64,000 bases of DNA from Lunularia cruciata. Taxonomy: Eukaryota > Streptophyta > Marchantiopsida > Lunulariales > Lunulariaceae. Each line of letters starts with the position of its first letter. Within the stretch, counting starts at the first letter, position 1. A program made the position numbers and the translations under genes. The stretch covers positions 46,601,493 through 46,665,492 of the forward strand of contig OX419759.1 in NCBI GenBank assembly GCA_948567375.1. The letters are read 5' to 3'. The notes under the pieces are model-generated. The model was not told the origin of the DNA. It saw nothing but the letters and a program-made list of their open reading frames with translations, and did no database searches. Positions 37,906 to 49,429 of this stretch are shown in pieces.

Positions 37906-38276
37906 GTTTCTCCTTTTGTTATACACCATAATTTAGAAAATACTTCAAAGATATGAATCATAAACTACGCTAAAAGTTTTGCTCTAATATATTAATCTGA
38001 AATATTTATTTCACTTTAGATATTTTCAAGATATTTGAGTAAATTCCAATCTAGCTCATCTATTTCCTGGAAAATTATTGATTTATGAAAATTATTACTA
38101 GTTGGCGGGATCAACTCACATACTTAACCAACTCGACCAACTCACTCAAGGGTTCCTCTTCTCTTAATCTGTATGAGTGCTTTCTTCTTTGACCCATTTT
38201 TTGTTCTCTCATTCCTGTCTAAACCTAATTAATTCTCCAACAATACAAGCCATTTTAGTAGGCGGATTCTGCCGGA

Positions 38277-38582
38277 CCCTAATGTTAATTAATTACCCTC
38301 TTCACTGCAGTAGATATGAGCTGCAAGGGATGATGACCAGAAACGAAAATGGCCAACAGTGACTTACACCGGGAAAACGAGAAGTTCTTAACCGGAAAGA
38401 AGGAGGAAGAAGGGGCGTGTAGCGTAAAACCCTTAAGAGGAAAACCACTCCCGGTTCGCGGCTCCAGACTCTTTTTAAGTCCTACACGACTGGCAGTGTT
38501 CCCTCTTTCACCCTCTCGACCGCAGCAGAGCAGCAAGCTCCCGTTCCCCAAAGCTTTTGCGCTTCTTCGACATCTTGCAACC
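38277..38582 (+). promoter_or_regulatory. RPS11 promoter and 5' leader
   Basis: Two partial telo-box motifs, ACCCTAA at 38277-38283 and AAACCCT at 38427-38433, lie 150-310 bp before the start codon. Telo boxes are common in plant ribosomal protein promoters (established knowledge). A pyrimidine-rich CCCTCTTTCACCCTCTC at 38510-38526 could hold the transcription start. No clear TATA box is seen. Confidence 0.4.
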
Positions 38583-40079
38583 ATGGCTGACCAGGTCGGT
38601 GCATCCACTGAACACTAGTTACCTGCGTAACCTGCATGGAATGAAATGTATTTCTGGATTTGCTTCAGTGATTTAGGCGTTTACACCACCGTTTTCAGTC
38701 ACCTTCGAACAGAGCTGCATGGATCTTTCGTTTTCGGTTTATCTTTTAGTTTGACTGTTGCATTGCAGATGCTTGATTGAATGACGATTAGGAGTTTAGA
38801 ACCGCATGATGGAGTATCTCGAGCATTTAGGTTAAATTTTTGCGCCTTTCTTTTCGTAAGAGGTTGACCTAAATAATCGAGGAATTCAGAATTTAGCCCT
38901 TGTTGTGGCGGTCCTGGGACATCCCTCTGGTGTCTGCACACTTGGTCGATCAGGCTTGTCCGAGATGGCTTCCGTCAACAGTGCTAATTCTATCTGATCT
39001 GGGCTGCAGACGGAGCGCGCTTTTCTGAAGCAGCCAAAGGTTTTTTTGAGGTGAATAACTTTAAACTATATGGGCACATTTGCGTTCTGTAGTAGTCGTC
39101 TGCAGTTGCTGGGGGAAAGTTCACAGGATCCTTGAGGTTTTATTAGTCTTTACTCAGCTGCGATCCCCTCGTACCGTCGGATGAACTTTTTGGAGCAGGA
39201 GCTGAGTCCTAAAGTTTCACTTCTTTTGTCCATTTCAGTTCCAAGTCTATCGCGAAGGCAAAGGCACCTGGAAAGGCCGGGAGCCGTTTCTGGAAGAGTG
39301 TTGGACTAGGCTTCAAGACTCCCCGCGAAGCCATCGAAGGTATTGGAACGCATCCCACTCTAGTTCCTTCAATTGATACGGTTGAAGTCTCTGGGTATGT
39401 AATGTAGTCAACCGCTCTTTCTCTGCATTCTGTTTAATCGAATTTTTTTAATTCAATTGCAGGTTCATATATCGACAAGAAATGTCCCTTCACTGGGAAT
39501 GTGTCCATTAGAGGACGTATTTTGATGGGAACGGTTTATTGCACCAAGATGACGCGCACCATTACCGTCCGTCGAGATTATCTTCATTTTGTGCCGAAGT
39601 ACCAAAGGTACTTTTTTTGGCCGTCCCAGCAGATGGATGAATTTTGTGCCCAGTTGTCAGCGCTAGTTGAAGGATTTGTATTTTGTCTATTGAACAGCTG
39701 ACAGGATTTTTCCGATATTAATCTGCGATGGTTGCCATTGTAGGTATGAGAAGCGTCACTCCAACCTTTCAGCCCATGTTTCTCCATGCTTCCGAGTAAA
39801 GGAAGGAGACAAGGTTATTGTGGGACAGTGCAGGTATGGTTTATAGTTTATCCGAAAGAATTAATTTACTGGTTTACTGTTTCGCACGTTAAGTGAGCTC
39901 AGGTATTAGGGCCGATTCGATTCTGCTGAACCTGTATTAATGCTCACATTGGTTGTGTACTTACTCATGTGATGTTGTTATGCAGGCCTCTGTCGAAAAC
40001 TGTGCGATTCAATGTGCTGAAGGTTATCCCCGCAGGTTCTTCCGATGGAGGAAGCAAGAAGGCGTTTGCTGCCATTTGA
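38583..40079 (+). CDS. RPS11: 40S ribosomal protein S11 (uS17)
   Basis: A structural protein of the small cytosolic ribosomal subunit that binds 18S rRNA. Six coding exons: 38583-38594, 39010-39050, 39239-39339, 39463-39607, 39744-39833, 39986-40079. All introns are GT-AG, the phases fit, and the total of 483 nt gives 160 residues, the normal length for eukaryotic uS17. The first exon codes only MADQ. Diagnostic segments: [82 protein letters not shown]. Compared with the plant S11 sequences I know, the segment [25 protein letters not shown] has several substitutions at positions that are usually conserved. The frame is intact, so the gene is probably functional. Confidence 0.97.
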
Positions 40080-42319
40080 GTATGTAATTTTTTGACGACC
40101 CTTGAGGGTCCGAGTTTTTAAACATGATGGCAATCCATACGACTTCTTCCATCCAACTAGATGTATGCTTTTAGAGACGTAATGGCTTGTTTGTCAAACT
40201 TGATCTCTTGGGGAGGAAACCACATTTTTGGAAAGGTGAATGTGTCATGTCTCCTACTTTAGGAGTTGAGCTCTGGCTTTGGTATTATCTTTCCCTCTCT
40301 TACACTACACTTCAGGAATCTGAATGGATTGAACAATGAGCAAGAGTCTGTCTCCAGCACCTTACGGTAGGGGCTGGGGAGGTCGCCCTTTCATATCTAT
40401 ACGCGAAGATGGGTCAGCCGGTCCCTAACGTCGAAGGGATCAGGGAAGCGCTATGGTGTTTTCGTTATGGTGTTTCCTAACTGCTAGCCCAGGTATAGTT
40501 GGAGCCGTTGAAGCTTGGAGTAAAGTATGTTTGCTCGTCTGCAATGTGCTTTGCGGTCCATGCAGGCTCGACGAGTCGATTGTTTTATGGTTGCTCCTTT
40601 TTGATTCGTTTAAGTTTATGTAACCCTGGGATTGGAGGGGTTCTTTTGGGGTCTCATCGAGGTCAGCTGCCATGTCTTGAGTGTGGAAGCCACAAATCAG
40701 GGGACTGCCGAAAACCATCTTATGTCTCTGGCACTCGGTTTTTTCTCCATTGATAACCAGCTACCTCAGTCCGGGAGGGTTGATCTCCAGTTGTCATTGA
40801 GACGTACCCAAATGTCTTTGCAAGTGGTCCAATGAGATTCACTCTTTTTCGCGTAAAGGCATCTGAATCTTGTGGGGATGGGCCGTCCAGTTGGGATGTT
40901 ACTTCTGGTGTGCTAGCTCACATCGAATGGATAAGTGTGGCTCGCTTGTCCCGTTTCCCATGAACAAACTTCCAACGTGAGAAAGCCATGTTACATGGAT
41001 GTCAACATGACTTATCAGGTGCCTTTTACCCCACTAACCAGCTACCATAGTGCTCACAGCTATTCAATAGAATCTAGCACTGACTGTACGGGTTTGATTT
41101 CTTATGGTATGTTCTGCTGCATTCTCTTCTCTCTTGCCTGTCCATGACTGTAAAGCAAAGTTGCGTGTCTGGCTCAAGGTACATACGTGTTAGCCCTCTT
41201 TAGTCTTGCTGGATCTTGTCGCGTCAAAACTGGATTACCGAATAATTGTGGACACTAAATAGACGGTACTGTTTTTTGAGATAATTAACCCTAGTACATG
41301 TTTACGGTGAGAATTTTGTAATGGCTGCACAATGATCATCCGGAAATTTCTATAATCTTACACTAAATGAGTTTCTAGTATCAACATATCTGGTTAATGG
41401 CACATTGTGCGATAGAAGACACGATTACTGAACAGGCCTATTAGGTATGACTCGTAACACCAAGGCTTACCCTTACATGGGCAGAATGTTCACGCAGTGT
41501 TGTTGGACGAACAGAACCTCTAATTTGGAATAAAGTGCAGCAAAGGGGGTCTTTGGTAAATGCATGTCGCGCTATTCAGTGTCTACACGATGAACGAAGG
41601 TTGCGTTCCTCAAGTAAACTAAACGGATTGGGGATACTCTTCGAAAGCACTTGCAATTCAACTTTTCGATCTCTCAAGCTCAGATCAAGTCGAGCCACAT
41701 GCAGTCCATTCTCGATAGTGCTCATGAATTCAGTGCATCACTCGGCAAGCGCAGTTACTCGCGACGGAGCAAAAGACATGTGCAATGGTTCGCATTCTTC
41801 GTATTTGCAATGTACCTCGAGAGTGTCCACCACAGGCAACAGCAGATGCTTCCATACTCGCTGTGGAACCCGAGAACGTATATCTACACGCATTTTTAAA
41901 TTGCACGCAAAGTGCCATTTCATCACAACCAATACGTACGGAGTAGTTTGTACGAATATGTAGTCTTGAGGTGGATCTATTATTATTTTCTATGCGTAAT
42001 TTTTGATAATGGAAAATAAATTTCTTTCCTCGTACTGGTTCATGGGGCCTTCCCAATCCTTTGCTATGCTATAAGCTGTGTCAACTGTTGAATACCTGAA
42101 TCTTTGAGAAATTCGAATCACAAGATACACTTATTCAAACCCTAGATCTAGGAAACTGCAACTCTTTAAACAGGGGCACTTACTACACAACATCCGTTAA
42201 GCGCATCCTCTGAGGTGGGAGGGATGCGCTGTAATCATCGAGACTCTGTTACTGCCTGTTACAAGTCCTTCTGAGCTACCTTACATCACGGTAATAACTG
42301 CATGCGGACTCTTGTAGTC
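40080..42319. other. RPS11 3' region and intergenic DNA
   Basis: About 2.2 kb with balanced base composition. Open frames at 40499-40753 and 41535-41963 (plus) show no recognisable motif and no splice partners; I treat them as chance. The RPS11 3' UTR must lie at the left end. Confidence 0.5.
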
Positions 42320-42320
42320 C

Positions 42321-42345
42321 AGAGTTATCCCTCGATATAGTGACA
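42321..42345 (+). repeat. Left terminal inverted repeat of the Tigger element
   Basis: Exact inverted match over 25 bp to 44713-44737. Confidence 0.95.
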
Positions 42346-42520
42346 CCTTGTTATAGTGACTTACTCGATATAGTGACAGTATTTCCAGAACAATTGTAAT
42401 TTGTATGGGAGACGATATCAAATAGTGACAGGGTGTCACTATTTACAATAGTGACAGATGATTGCCACTCTAGTGCAGTGTCACTATATCAAGGAAGTGT
42501 GTTTACAGTGCACATAAGTC
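42346..42520. repeat. Left subterminal repeats and hairpin of the Tigger element
   Basis: The TIR core TCGATATAGTGACA recurs at about 42373-42386, with further TAGTGACA copies in both orientations. At 42420-42444, AAATAGTGACA, GGG, TGTCACTATTT forms an 11-bp-arm hairpin. Such sites could be transposase binding repeats (inference). Confidence 0.8.
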
Positions 42521-42825
42521 ATGGGTGAAGAAAGTTTGCATTCAAAATTTATTAAAAATGACCGTTTCTAAAGCTGGAAAAATGATTTGATAGAAGCTTG
42601 CTTCATACCTCTCCAACTTGGTGATGCTTTGGTCCTTTGCAAGACATTTTTGGAGCAGGTGAAGAGCCTGATGCAGATCATTATTGACAGAAAATTTAGA
42701 TGAGTATGATGATGAAGGCGCCGAACAGGATATAAAATTTTGCACGGCTTTGACTCCTATAAGAGCAGTCTCGATTGAGACGAGATCCGCAATATCGTCA
42801 TCATCATCAGAATCAGCAGGTGGTA

Positions 42826-44546
42826 TCAGGTTGCCAGACGAGATCGGAACACTCTCAATGATCCAATCTCATCAATTTCCGAACTGCTTGTGGGTTCATC
42901 CTTGTTGAAGTCGATCAGTTCCGACACGTCTCCCGTAATACCAAGCGAGTCCGCCAAGACTTCATGCATTTGAACAGATGACATCATATTAACTAGATCA
43001 ACAACAACATCGTCTTTTTCGTTGAAGGCTGGAGCAAAGCGAGCAATATCATTGTTGGAATTTGTAGCACTATCCAACGATAGGACATTCGCCTAGAAGC
43101 ATCGTCGGATGGTGTTTTCAGAAATGTTATCGTGGGTCTCCTGAAGCCAGTGAAGAACATTTCGCATATGTGTGTGTTGGTGAATTGGAAAATGACTCAT
43201 GGGCATCTCCTCACGTGAGCATTGCCACAGCTCGTATTCACTGAGTAGTGAGCAAAGCATCACCTTGCGATACCCTACCTTTAGTGAGCAAATGATCCCT
43301 TGATCTAGTGGTTGGCAGTCGCTCATCGCGTTCGGTGGGAAAAATAGGATCATAATCACTTTGAAGGTGAATGATGTCTATGCGGAACCTGTTGTGTCCA
43401 ACACTTTTGCTGCAAAGACGTGTGAGCTACAATTGTCAAGTCAAATGTAGAAATGTGTTTGCCTTCTTAACGCTTCCCAATTGATTCTATGGAAGAGGCG
43501 CAGCATGGAAGATTCGTCTTGCCACGCCTTGGCCTGATTGTTGTAAACAATGTTGAATGTTTTGTTGATGTCTATGCCTTTAAGAGTGCGAGGCTGTTTT
43601 GATGTCCCAATCACCTGAACGGTTAGTTTTTCACCTACTGCGCTCACGCTTGGGGTGACTGTAATGTGATCTTTGTATCGCTTTACTCCTCGACCATCAT
43701 TATTAATGGTCACATATGATCGTGAAGACGTGGTGTGATGCTGTGACGTCAATATTCCAAATATCTTTCAATGGTATGCTTTCCAAACAATGGAAAATAT
43801 CAGCAAGCCGCCTGTCAATGGTTGTTGTGTCTGTTGAGTTATGCTCACGGCAACGTCTCTTGCTGGTAGTCCCTTTACAAGCGAGAAAGTTTTGAAGCCA
43901 TCCATTTGACGCCTTGAAGGAGACCAAATACTCCTTAAGCATGAGAGTAAGTCCACTCTCATATTTGCTCAGTATTTTATCTCAAAATTCTAGAGCCTTG
44001 GCCTTAAGCATGAGAGTAAGGCCACCCTCATATTTGCTCAATATTTTATCTTGAAATTCTAGAGCCTTGCACTCAAAATTCTAGAGCCTTGGCCTTAAGC
44101 ATGAGAATAAGGCCACCCTCATATTTGCTCAGTATTTTATCTTGAAATTCTAGAGCCTTGGCCTAAAGAACCTCTCTGGTGACGTTGAGATCGGGTGCAT
44201 CAATCTCAACTTGAACATGCCATTGATGCAGCATATTTTTGAGAGTTTCTTAGCCAGATGTCCTCATGCTCTTTTTGGATCTGCTAATTGCAGACTTCTC
44301 GATCTCGGCCTTGATTAGTTCAGATTTTTTCATGATGATGTTCACCATGGGCCGCGACACTCTGAATTGAAGAGCAGCTTTGACCTGGGACTTCCCAGCT
44401 TTGATGAAATTAATCACATTCAGCTTCTGACTTAGACTCATCCTCGCCCTACTTTTGCTCTTCTTACTGGAGTTCGTCATCGATTTTGATTCTACTATAG
44501 GAGTGCAATGCTTTATGAAATGTATATTCTCGTAGGGTCCCCTCAC
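42826..44546 (-). pseudogene. Tigger/pogo transposase, broken by stops, frameshift and an internal repeat
   Basis: Minus strand, in order: CENP-B N-terminal helix-turn-helix (about 44490-44290; SQKLNVINFIKAGKSQVKAAL..RVSRPMV), a segment of repeated KALEFQDKILSKYE units (44162-43933), then SNGWLQNFLACKG (the second, CENPB-type HTH), the DDE core with first Asp in IWNID (43750-43748), VIGTSKQPRTLKGI, second Asp in LDNCSSH (43414-43440) and third in PPNAMSDCQPLDQGI (43305-43303), and an acidic C-terminus to about 42826. All three catalytic Asp remain, but the usual DET after the first Asp reads DVT. Stops lie at about 43434-43436 window context (TGA before LDN), 43373 region (TAG) and after ..RRCF. 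The enzyme excises and inserts the element at TA. Confidence 0.88.
43933..44162 (-). repeat. 69-bp coding minisatellite within the transposase
   Basis: Three copies start at 43933, 44002 and 44093 (CCTTAAGCATGAG on the plus strand). The unit is 69 bp, 23 codons, but copies two and three are separated by an extra 22 bp (a partial duplicate of ATTCTAGAGCC..), which shifts the frame. One copy carries TGA where the others have a Gln codon. Confidence 0.9.
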
Positions 44547-44572
44547 AACAGGGCAACATTAGTTTTCCCTCA

Positions 44573-44698
44573 CATACGATGTCACATAGAGTCGTACTTG
44601 CTATAGTGACACCCTCGATATACTGACACCTAGATCATACGATGTCACATAGAGTCGTACTTGCTATAGTGACACCCTCGATATAATGACACCTAGAT
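44573..44698. repeat. 63-bp tandem duplication in the right subterminal region
   Basis: 44573-44635 and 44636-44698 differ at very few bases; each holds TATAGTGACACCCTCGATAT. Confidence 0.93.
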
Positions 44699-44712
44699 GC
44701 CGCACCAATATG

Positions 44713-44737
44713 TGTCACTATATCGAGGGATAACTCT
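44713..44737 (-). repeat. Right terminal inverted repeat of the Tigger element
   Basis: Exact inverted match over 25 bp to 42321-42345. Confidence 0.95.
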
Positions 44738-44739
44738 AT

Positions 44740-45489
44740 ATTGAGATGATCAGAATCCTATCGCTTGTCAAGTTCACAACAAAGAGTTTTCACTCGATAA
44801 TTTTCATTCAGTTTTAACTAAAAGAATCAAAATCACGATTTCAAGGTCTACAGTTCAGTAGTGAAACCTCGTCAAAACAAAACAACAAAACACCTAACTG
44901 GTCTACCCAGCACAATCAGACAATGGAAGCCACAGCGGATCTGGGTAAACTTCTCCCCAAGAAGTGTTTGGACCGACCTTCATTTTCCCTCCCCCATAAT
45001 AGATAAAACATGGCAGTAGCGTTTATCCTACATCTTAAGCAAAACTTGGAGCATATTTTGACACGACTGGTGTACCAAACGGAAGATACACTGGGGGTTC
45101 TAAAAAATGACGGGAATTAAACATTCCCGTAAGTTCTATCTAGGGGTCCCGTGAACCAAAACAAGTATATTCATGAAACTTCCCTTAAAAGATTAGGTTT
45201 AAGATGATTTTTTTCTTCACTTGTTGGGGTCTGTTATTCTGCAGTTGAGTTGTATGGACCACCTGTTGCCATAAAAATGTACAGGTCATGCTTTTCAAAA
45301 CCTGTAAATTTTCAAGAGATTACTGAAGTTTTCACCGAGAGATGAATAAAAGGTTTCAATTAGCTCATCTTCATGGTCACAAATAAAGAGACCTATGAGA
45401 TGTCCCATAGATTGTTCCATTCTGAGAAGAGAATTTTGGTTTTTTCACAAGAGCACCTCGAGTAACTTTAAATAAAGTTTACAAAAAAC
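44740..45489. other. Intergenic stretch without a recognised gene
   Basis: No coding signal. A short repeat, GATGTCCCATAGATTGTT, occurs at about 45399 and 45486. Confidence 0.4.
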
Positions 45490-45925
45490 CTAGGGATGTC
45501 CCATAGATTGTTACATACATGAATCTCATGACATTTATAGCACATAAGTTAGTTTGCTCGGACTTTAGAATGGTAGTGTTTGCAGTCATAGTTATTTTGA
45601 TAGTTGTTTGTGAACTACTTGATAGCGGCCAAATTTCATATTAGGGCTACTGATTACATAGTGAGACCACAATCAATTGTACCATTTGTACTATCAACGG
45701 CACCGTGAGGGCTGGAGATCTATGTTGAGCAAAGGGGTATACTTTTGAATTACAATTCTAGAGAGTTCATTTTGTTGATGTTGAGCTTTCTAGTTTTTGG
45801 CTATGGTGGACACATGCAGGTAGGCAAACGTCATCGGGAGTCTCTTAGTTAGAGTGGATGTGGTTTGATTGTAATCAATGCTCGATTGTTTGCACATTGT
45901 TGAGTGGAGGATAGAGTTCAAATCT
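45490..45925 (+). repeat. 5' LTR relic of Ty3/gypsy element B
   Basis: Aligns along its length with 4250-4660, the LTR of element A: shared GGGGTATACTTTTGAA, TTCTTGGCTATGGTGGACA-like and TTTGATTGTAATCAATGC blocks in the same order. The left boundary is not sharp, and the identity is lower than for a recent copy. Confidence 0.75.
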
Positions 45926-48184
45926 GATTTGAGTGTGATTTGAGTGGAAGAGTGAACCGATTACATAAAAAAGGGAAATCAAGGAGAAATCAAGTATAAG
46001 AGCTAAGGGTATTGGTGGTATCTCCAAGCTTGGTGGTACCAACAGTACATTTGATCATCATCCTAGATTTCTTTGAGAGTAATCATGTATGGAAGCCTTG
46101 TTGAGTTGATGTAAATTTGGTGGTGGGGAAAATGGTGTATGGAAAAATTACTCAAATTTCTCAAAATTGATGTCAATTTTGAGTTAGTGGATGTCAATTT
46201 GAGAGCAATTGGTCAATTTGAAATCAGAGGTCCCAGTGTTGCAAATTGGACTTGAAAAGCAAAATTAGAGGTAGATTTGGGAACCCATCTCATCAAATTA
46301 GGGCTTTGGGGATCCCCGTCTTCTCAATTTAGCCTAGGTTGATAGTTAGCAAAGAATTTGTCAATCAACTAATTGTAGAATAGGTGGGTTAGATTGGCAG
46401 AGGTTGTGCAAATTTGGAGCTCAACTTAGCAAAGTCCGTCTAAAGTTGGAGGTTGTTTGAGTTGAACCAAATTTGGTGGAAATTGCCCTAGCTAGTCCTT
46501 GAGTTGGTGGAGATTAACCCGATTTGGAGAGCATTCAAATTAGCAAGAAGAATTTTGGCACTTTGAGGCATAAGGCTTGGGCTAGAGAGATATAAAGGCC
46601 TAGAAGTGCCAGCTTGTTGGCATGAGGCTAGCCAATTTAGATGAGTTTTTGATAGCTTTTGGTCATCATTTAGCAAAATTTGCACACCCTTCTAGATTAT
46701 GTGCAACAAGGTCTAAACCCTAAATCTTTGGTTCCTAAATTTGTACCCTAGCCAACTTTTCCACCCATACTTATTGTCTTAATGACTGGTCGACTGATAC
46801 CTATCTATATACATGTAGCTTTGGCTAGGAGATGCAATTTGATCTTATCCTTGGTGATCTTTGTAGCTTAGGAGTATATAGACACTCCTATTATGTCAAA
46901 TGCCAAATGGTGGCAGACTATGATTTATGAGATGTAGTTTTTGTTTAGACTTCTTGTGAGTGGAATGTGTACATTCTCTACTTCTTGTTTGTGCACCATA
47001 TGTGTGTGAGGTGCCTTGACTTTAGAGTGTTGGTGCTATGGCGTGCTCTTGGTGGAGAGGTTGGAGTGACAACTAGTCAGACTACATATATTTCTCTTTG
47101 GTGAGGTAAGAAATGATGACCTACAAATTGTGAGAATGAGTATTGTGATGGCAAGTTACAAGGCACCCTTCCAACAATGTAGTTTCCGTAATTAAGGCTA
47201 CATTAGTGAGTGGTGTTCAGTTGGTGGTGATCCTTGGTGTGGTACTTGTGGTGGTTTAAGTTATGATTTAAGTTACATTATCACAATAGAATTCTTTGAG
47301 GATTCTAGAGGAGATATCACTACAATATATAGTGGGTTTACTCAAATGGCATTTGGTATCAACTTGTATCTTAGGTCCTAGTGAGGGAAGATTGACTTTG
47401 ATTTGGAGTTTAATACAAGAGTTGATTTAGTTGAGAAAGCACTTGATGTGTACACACAATTGTTGCAGGATATGAATAAGGTTTATGAGACCTCCAAAAG
47501 CCCCATATGCTACTTTGGTTCAATAAGTACCATTAAGTTCATCCAAGAGTTTGATAGTTGGTGTGAATTGCAACAAATGCAAAACCTGACTTGGTTCACA
47601 CCCTTCAAGGCATAGAAGAGGTTATTCTAACACTTGGAAGATCTACCAATGGATTACTATCATGAGTTTAAGAGAGTTCTCTTGGAAGAGATCAAGCTAT
47701 GGAGACAATATTTGTCTCCAAACTAGACCTCCATCACTTTAGGCTTGGTTTCTAAGGGTAGATCTACCATATCCACGAGTTCTAGCTCTAATAGCATTGG
47801 TGTATCCAATGGAGGTGCACTAGTTGGAGATGGTGCTATTATGAGTGGAGGTACTACTGTAAGAGGTAGTGCAGTACCAAGGTTTAACCTCATGATGGAG
47901 TTCTTCCAATGTTTGAGGTAGAACTACTAGGGAGTGCGGACTGACAAGCTTAGGAGCTCATAGGGGTTCTAGCAAAAGGCAAGAGAGAGCCTACAGAAGG
48001 TAAACACTTGCATGAAATGGCTTATTAGTTTTACTCAAGGAGTTACTAAGGCCTAGGTAGTCCTATTTTGGTATAGTATCCTAGACAAGGAGTTGCAATG
48101 TAGAATTTGTGATGCTATATTATTATAGGCTACCTCACCTACTTTGGTGATCATCTTTACTTTGGTTGAGCATATTGAGCTCAG
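45926..48184 (+). mobile_element. Element B internal region, leader and gag, 5' half
   Basis: After the LTR relic come about 1.9 kb of leader without motif, then gag capsid debris from about 47850: FNLMMEFFQCL, then near 48020-48110 a WLISFTQGVTKA..VLFWYSILDKELQ segment of capsid type, and LVEHIEL at the end. The frame is cut at 48184 by the 5' LTR of element C and resumes at 61774. Several stops (for example in ..LR.NY.GVR) make it dead. Confidence 0.65.
48180..48184. repeat. Target site duplication, left copy, of element C
   Basis: CTCAG directly before LTR1; the right copy CTCAA lies at 61774-61778, one G-to-A difference. Confidence 0.7.
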
Positions 48185-49429
48185 TATTTTACCCACATTT
48201 TTCATTTTTGATGAGTTTTAAAGAAGAAGTGTATTGTTGAAGCCAAATTGTAGCTTAATGAAGAAGAAAAGAGGAGAATTGTATCTTTGGTATAGACCCA
48301 AAGAAGTTGACCTCAAGTCAATGTTTAGGAGGACTCGTGTTGGACTTATGAAATATAGACCCAAAGTAAAATTTCTTTGCATCTAGATGCGCAACCCAAG
48401 CCGAAGAACTTGTAACAACTTTTCCATGGGTTTAGTGAACCAAGAAAGTATGGATAAAGAAAATGGCTACTTTGGTGAGTGAAGACATTGAGAGCAAAAA
48501 AAAGAAAAAGATAGGAAAAATCCATGTATCAATTGAGGATCAATTGAAGAATGACTACATAGAAAAATTGTATAAGGTTAATATTTTTCAAAGCAACTCT
48601 TAAATGTCAAAGAAATATCATGTTCCTCTTAGTAGTTGTCCCAAAGGAATGAAAATTGAGATACCTTACAAGAGTGAAGTTTCCAATGGCCCGAGGGTGT
48701 TAGAATCACACATCTAGGAGAGAAGATAGTGTTCCTAAGAGTTCATGAGCACACAATGCCACCCAAGAGTAGTAAGCAACATTAAGTGAGGAGTCTTGCA
48801 ATTTGCAGATTAGATGTAGTAGCAAGGATCAAAGTCTTGAGTAGATTTTGTATCACCTTTTGGGCATGGAACTAGAATTTGAGCTTTCTAGGATTCATGG
48901 CAAAAATTGCTGATAGCAATTGCAAAGAAAATCACAAGACAGAAGAGAAGAGAGGAAATCTGGCCCGATGGACTAAGTTGGATTGGAGATTGGTCTTGGG
49001 TAGAGAGGCGAGAGAGATAGGAGGAATCACCTTATACTAGAAGTGTGATTCTACGGAGGAGACCACAAAGGTAAGGAGCTTGTTCAATGAGCCTTGCACT
49101 AAGAATGGGTATAAGGTGGATAGTTATAAAGACCCGATACAAAGGGTATCATTAGTGCTATGATGGCCATGTTTAAGCTAGAATTAACCACCTATGTGAC
49201 AAAGGAATAGGCGGTGTTCTTTCACCAAATATTTTTAGGAGAAGCGGTGAATTGGGCATAGTGTTTTCACTAAAGGGTAGGTCAGATGATGAATAGTTGG
49301 AGAATGGACTTGCCACCCCATTATTTTGTACCTTTTGCAGCCCATTTTTATTTTGGACTGAACCTACTTAACTTGGAGGAGATAGAAAGGATAGTTTCAC
49401 ACTTCATCTCAATTTATGATGAGTATTAG

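Larger units (their letters stand above)
33800..38170. other. Very AT-rich spacer between TRS85 and RPS11
   Basis: About 4.4 kb of strongly AT-rich DNA with long A/T runs and no supported gene on either strand. It holds two near-perfect palindromes (34253-34288 and 37879-37905). No element termini or LTRs were recognised. It separates the divergent TRS85 and RPS11 promoters. Confidence 0.6.
42320..44738 (-). mobile_element. pogo/Tigger-like DNA transposon
   Basis: A 2.4-kb element bounded by 25-bp perfect terminal inverted repeats (42321-42345 and 44713-44737), starting AGAGTTATCCCTCGATATAG. If the left end is read as CAGAG, the right flank is TA and the left flank TC, consistent with a decayed TA target duplication. 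It encodes, on the minus strand, a Tc1/mariner-superfamily transposase with a CENP-B-type DNA-binding domain. Subterminal regions hold many copies of TATAGTGACA. The transposase is broken, so this copy is not autonomous. Confidence 0.92.

Noticed and set aside
38349-38618. Open frame of 89 codons over the RPS11 start
   Set aside because: Different frame from the RPS11 start ATG at 38583 and no family motif; it lies in the leader and first intron.
41535-42056. Overlapping open frames of 142 (plus) and 108 (minus) codons
   Set aside because: No recognisable domain, and the low-stop region is explained by balanced base composition.
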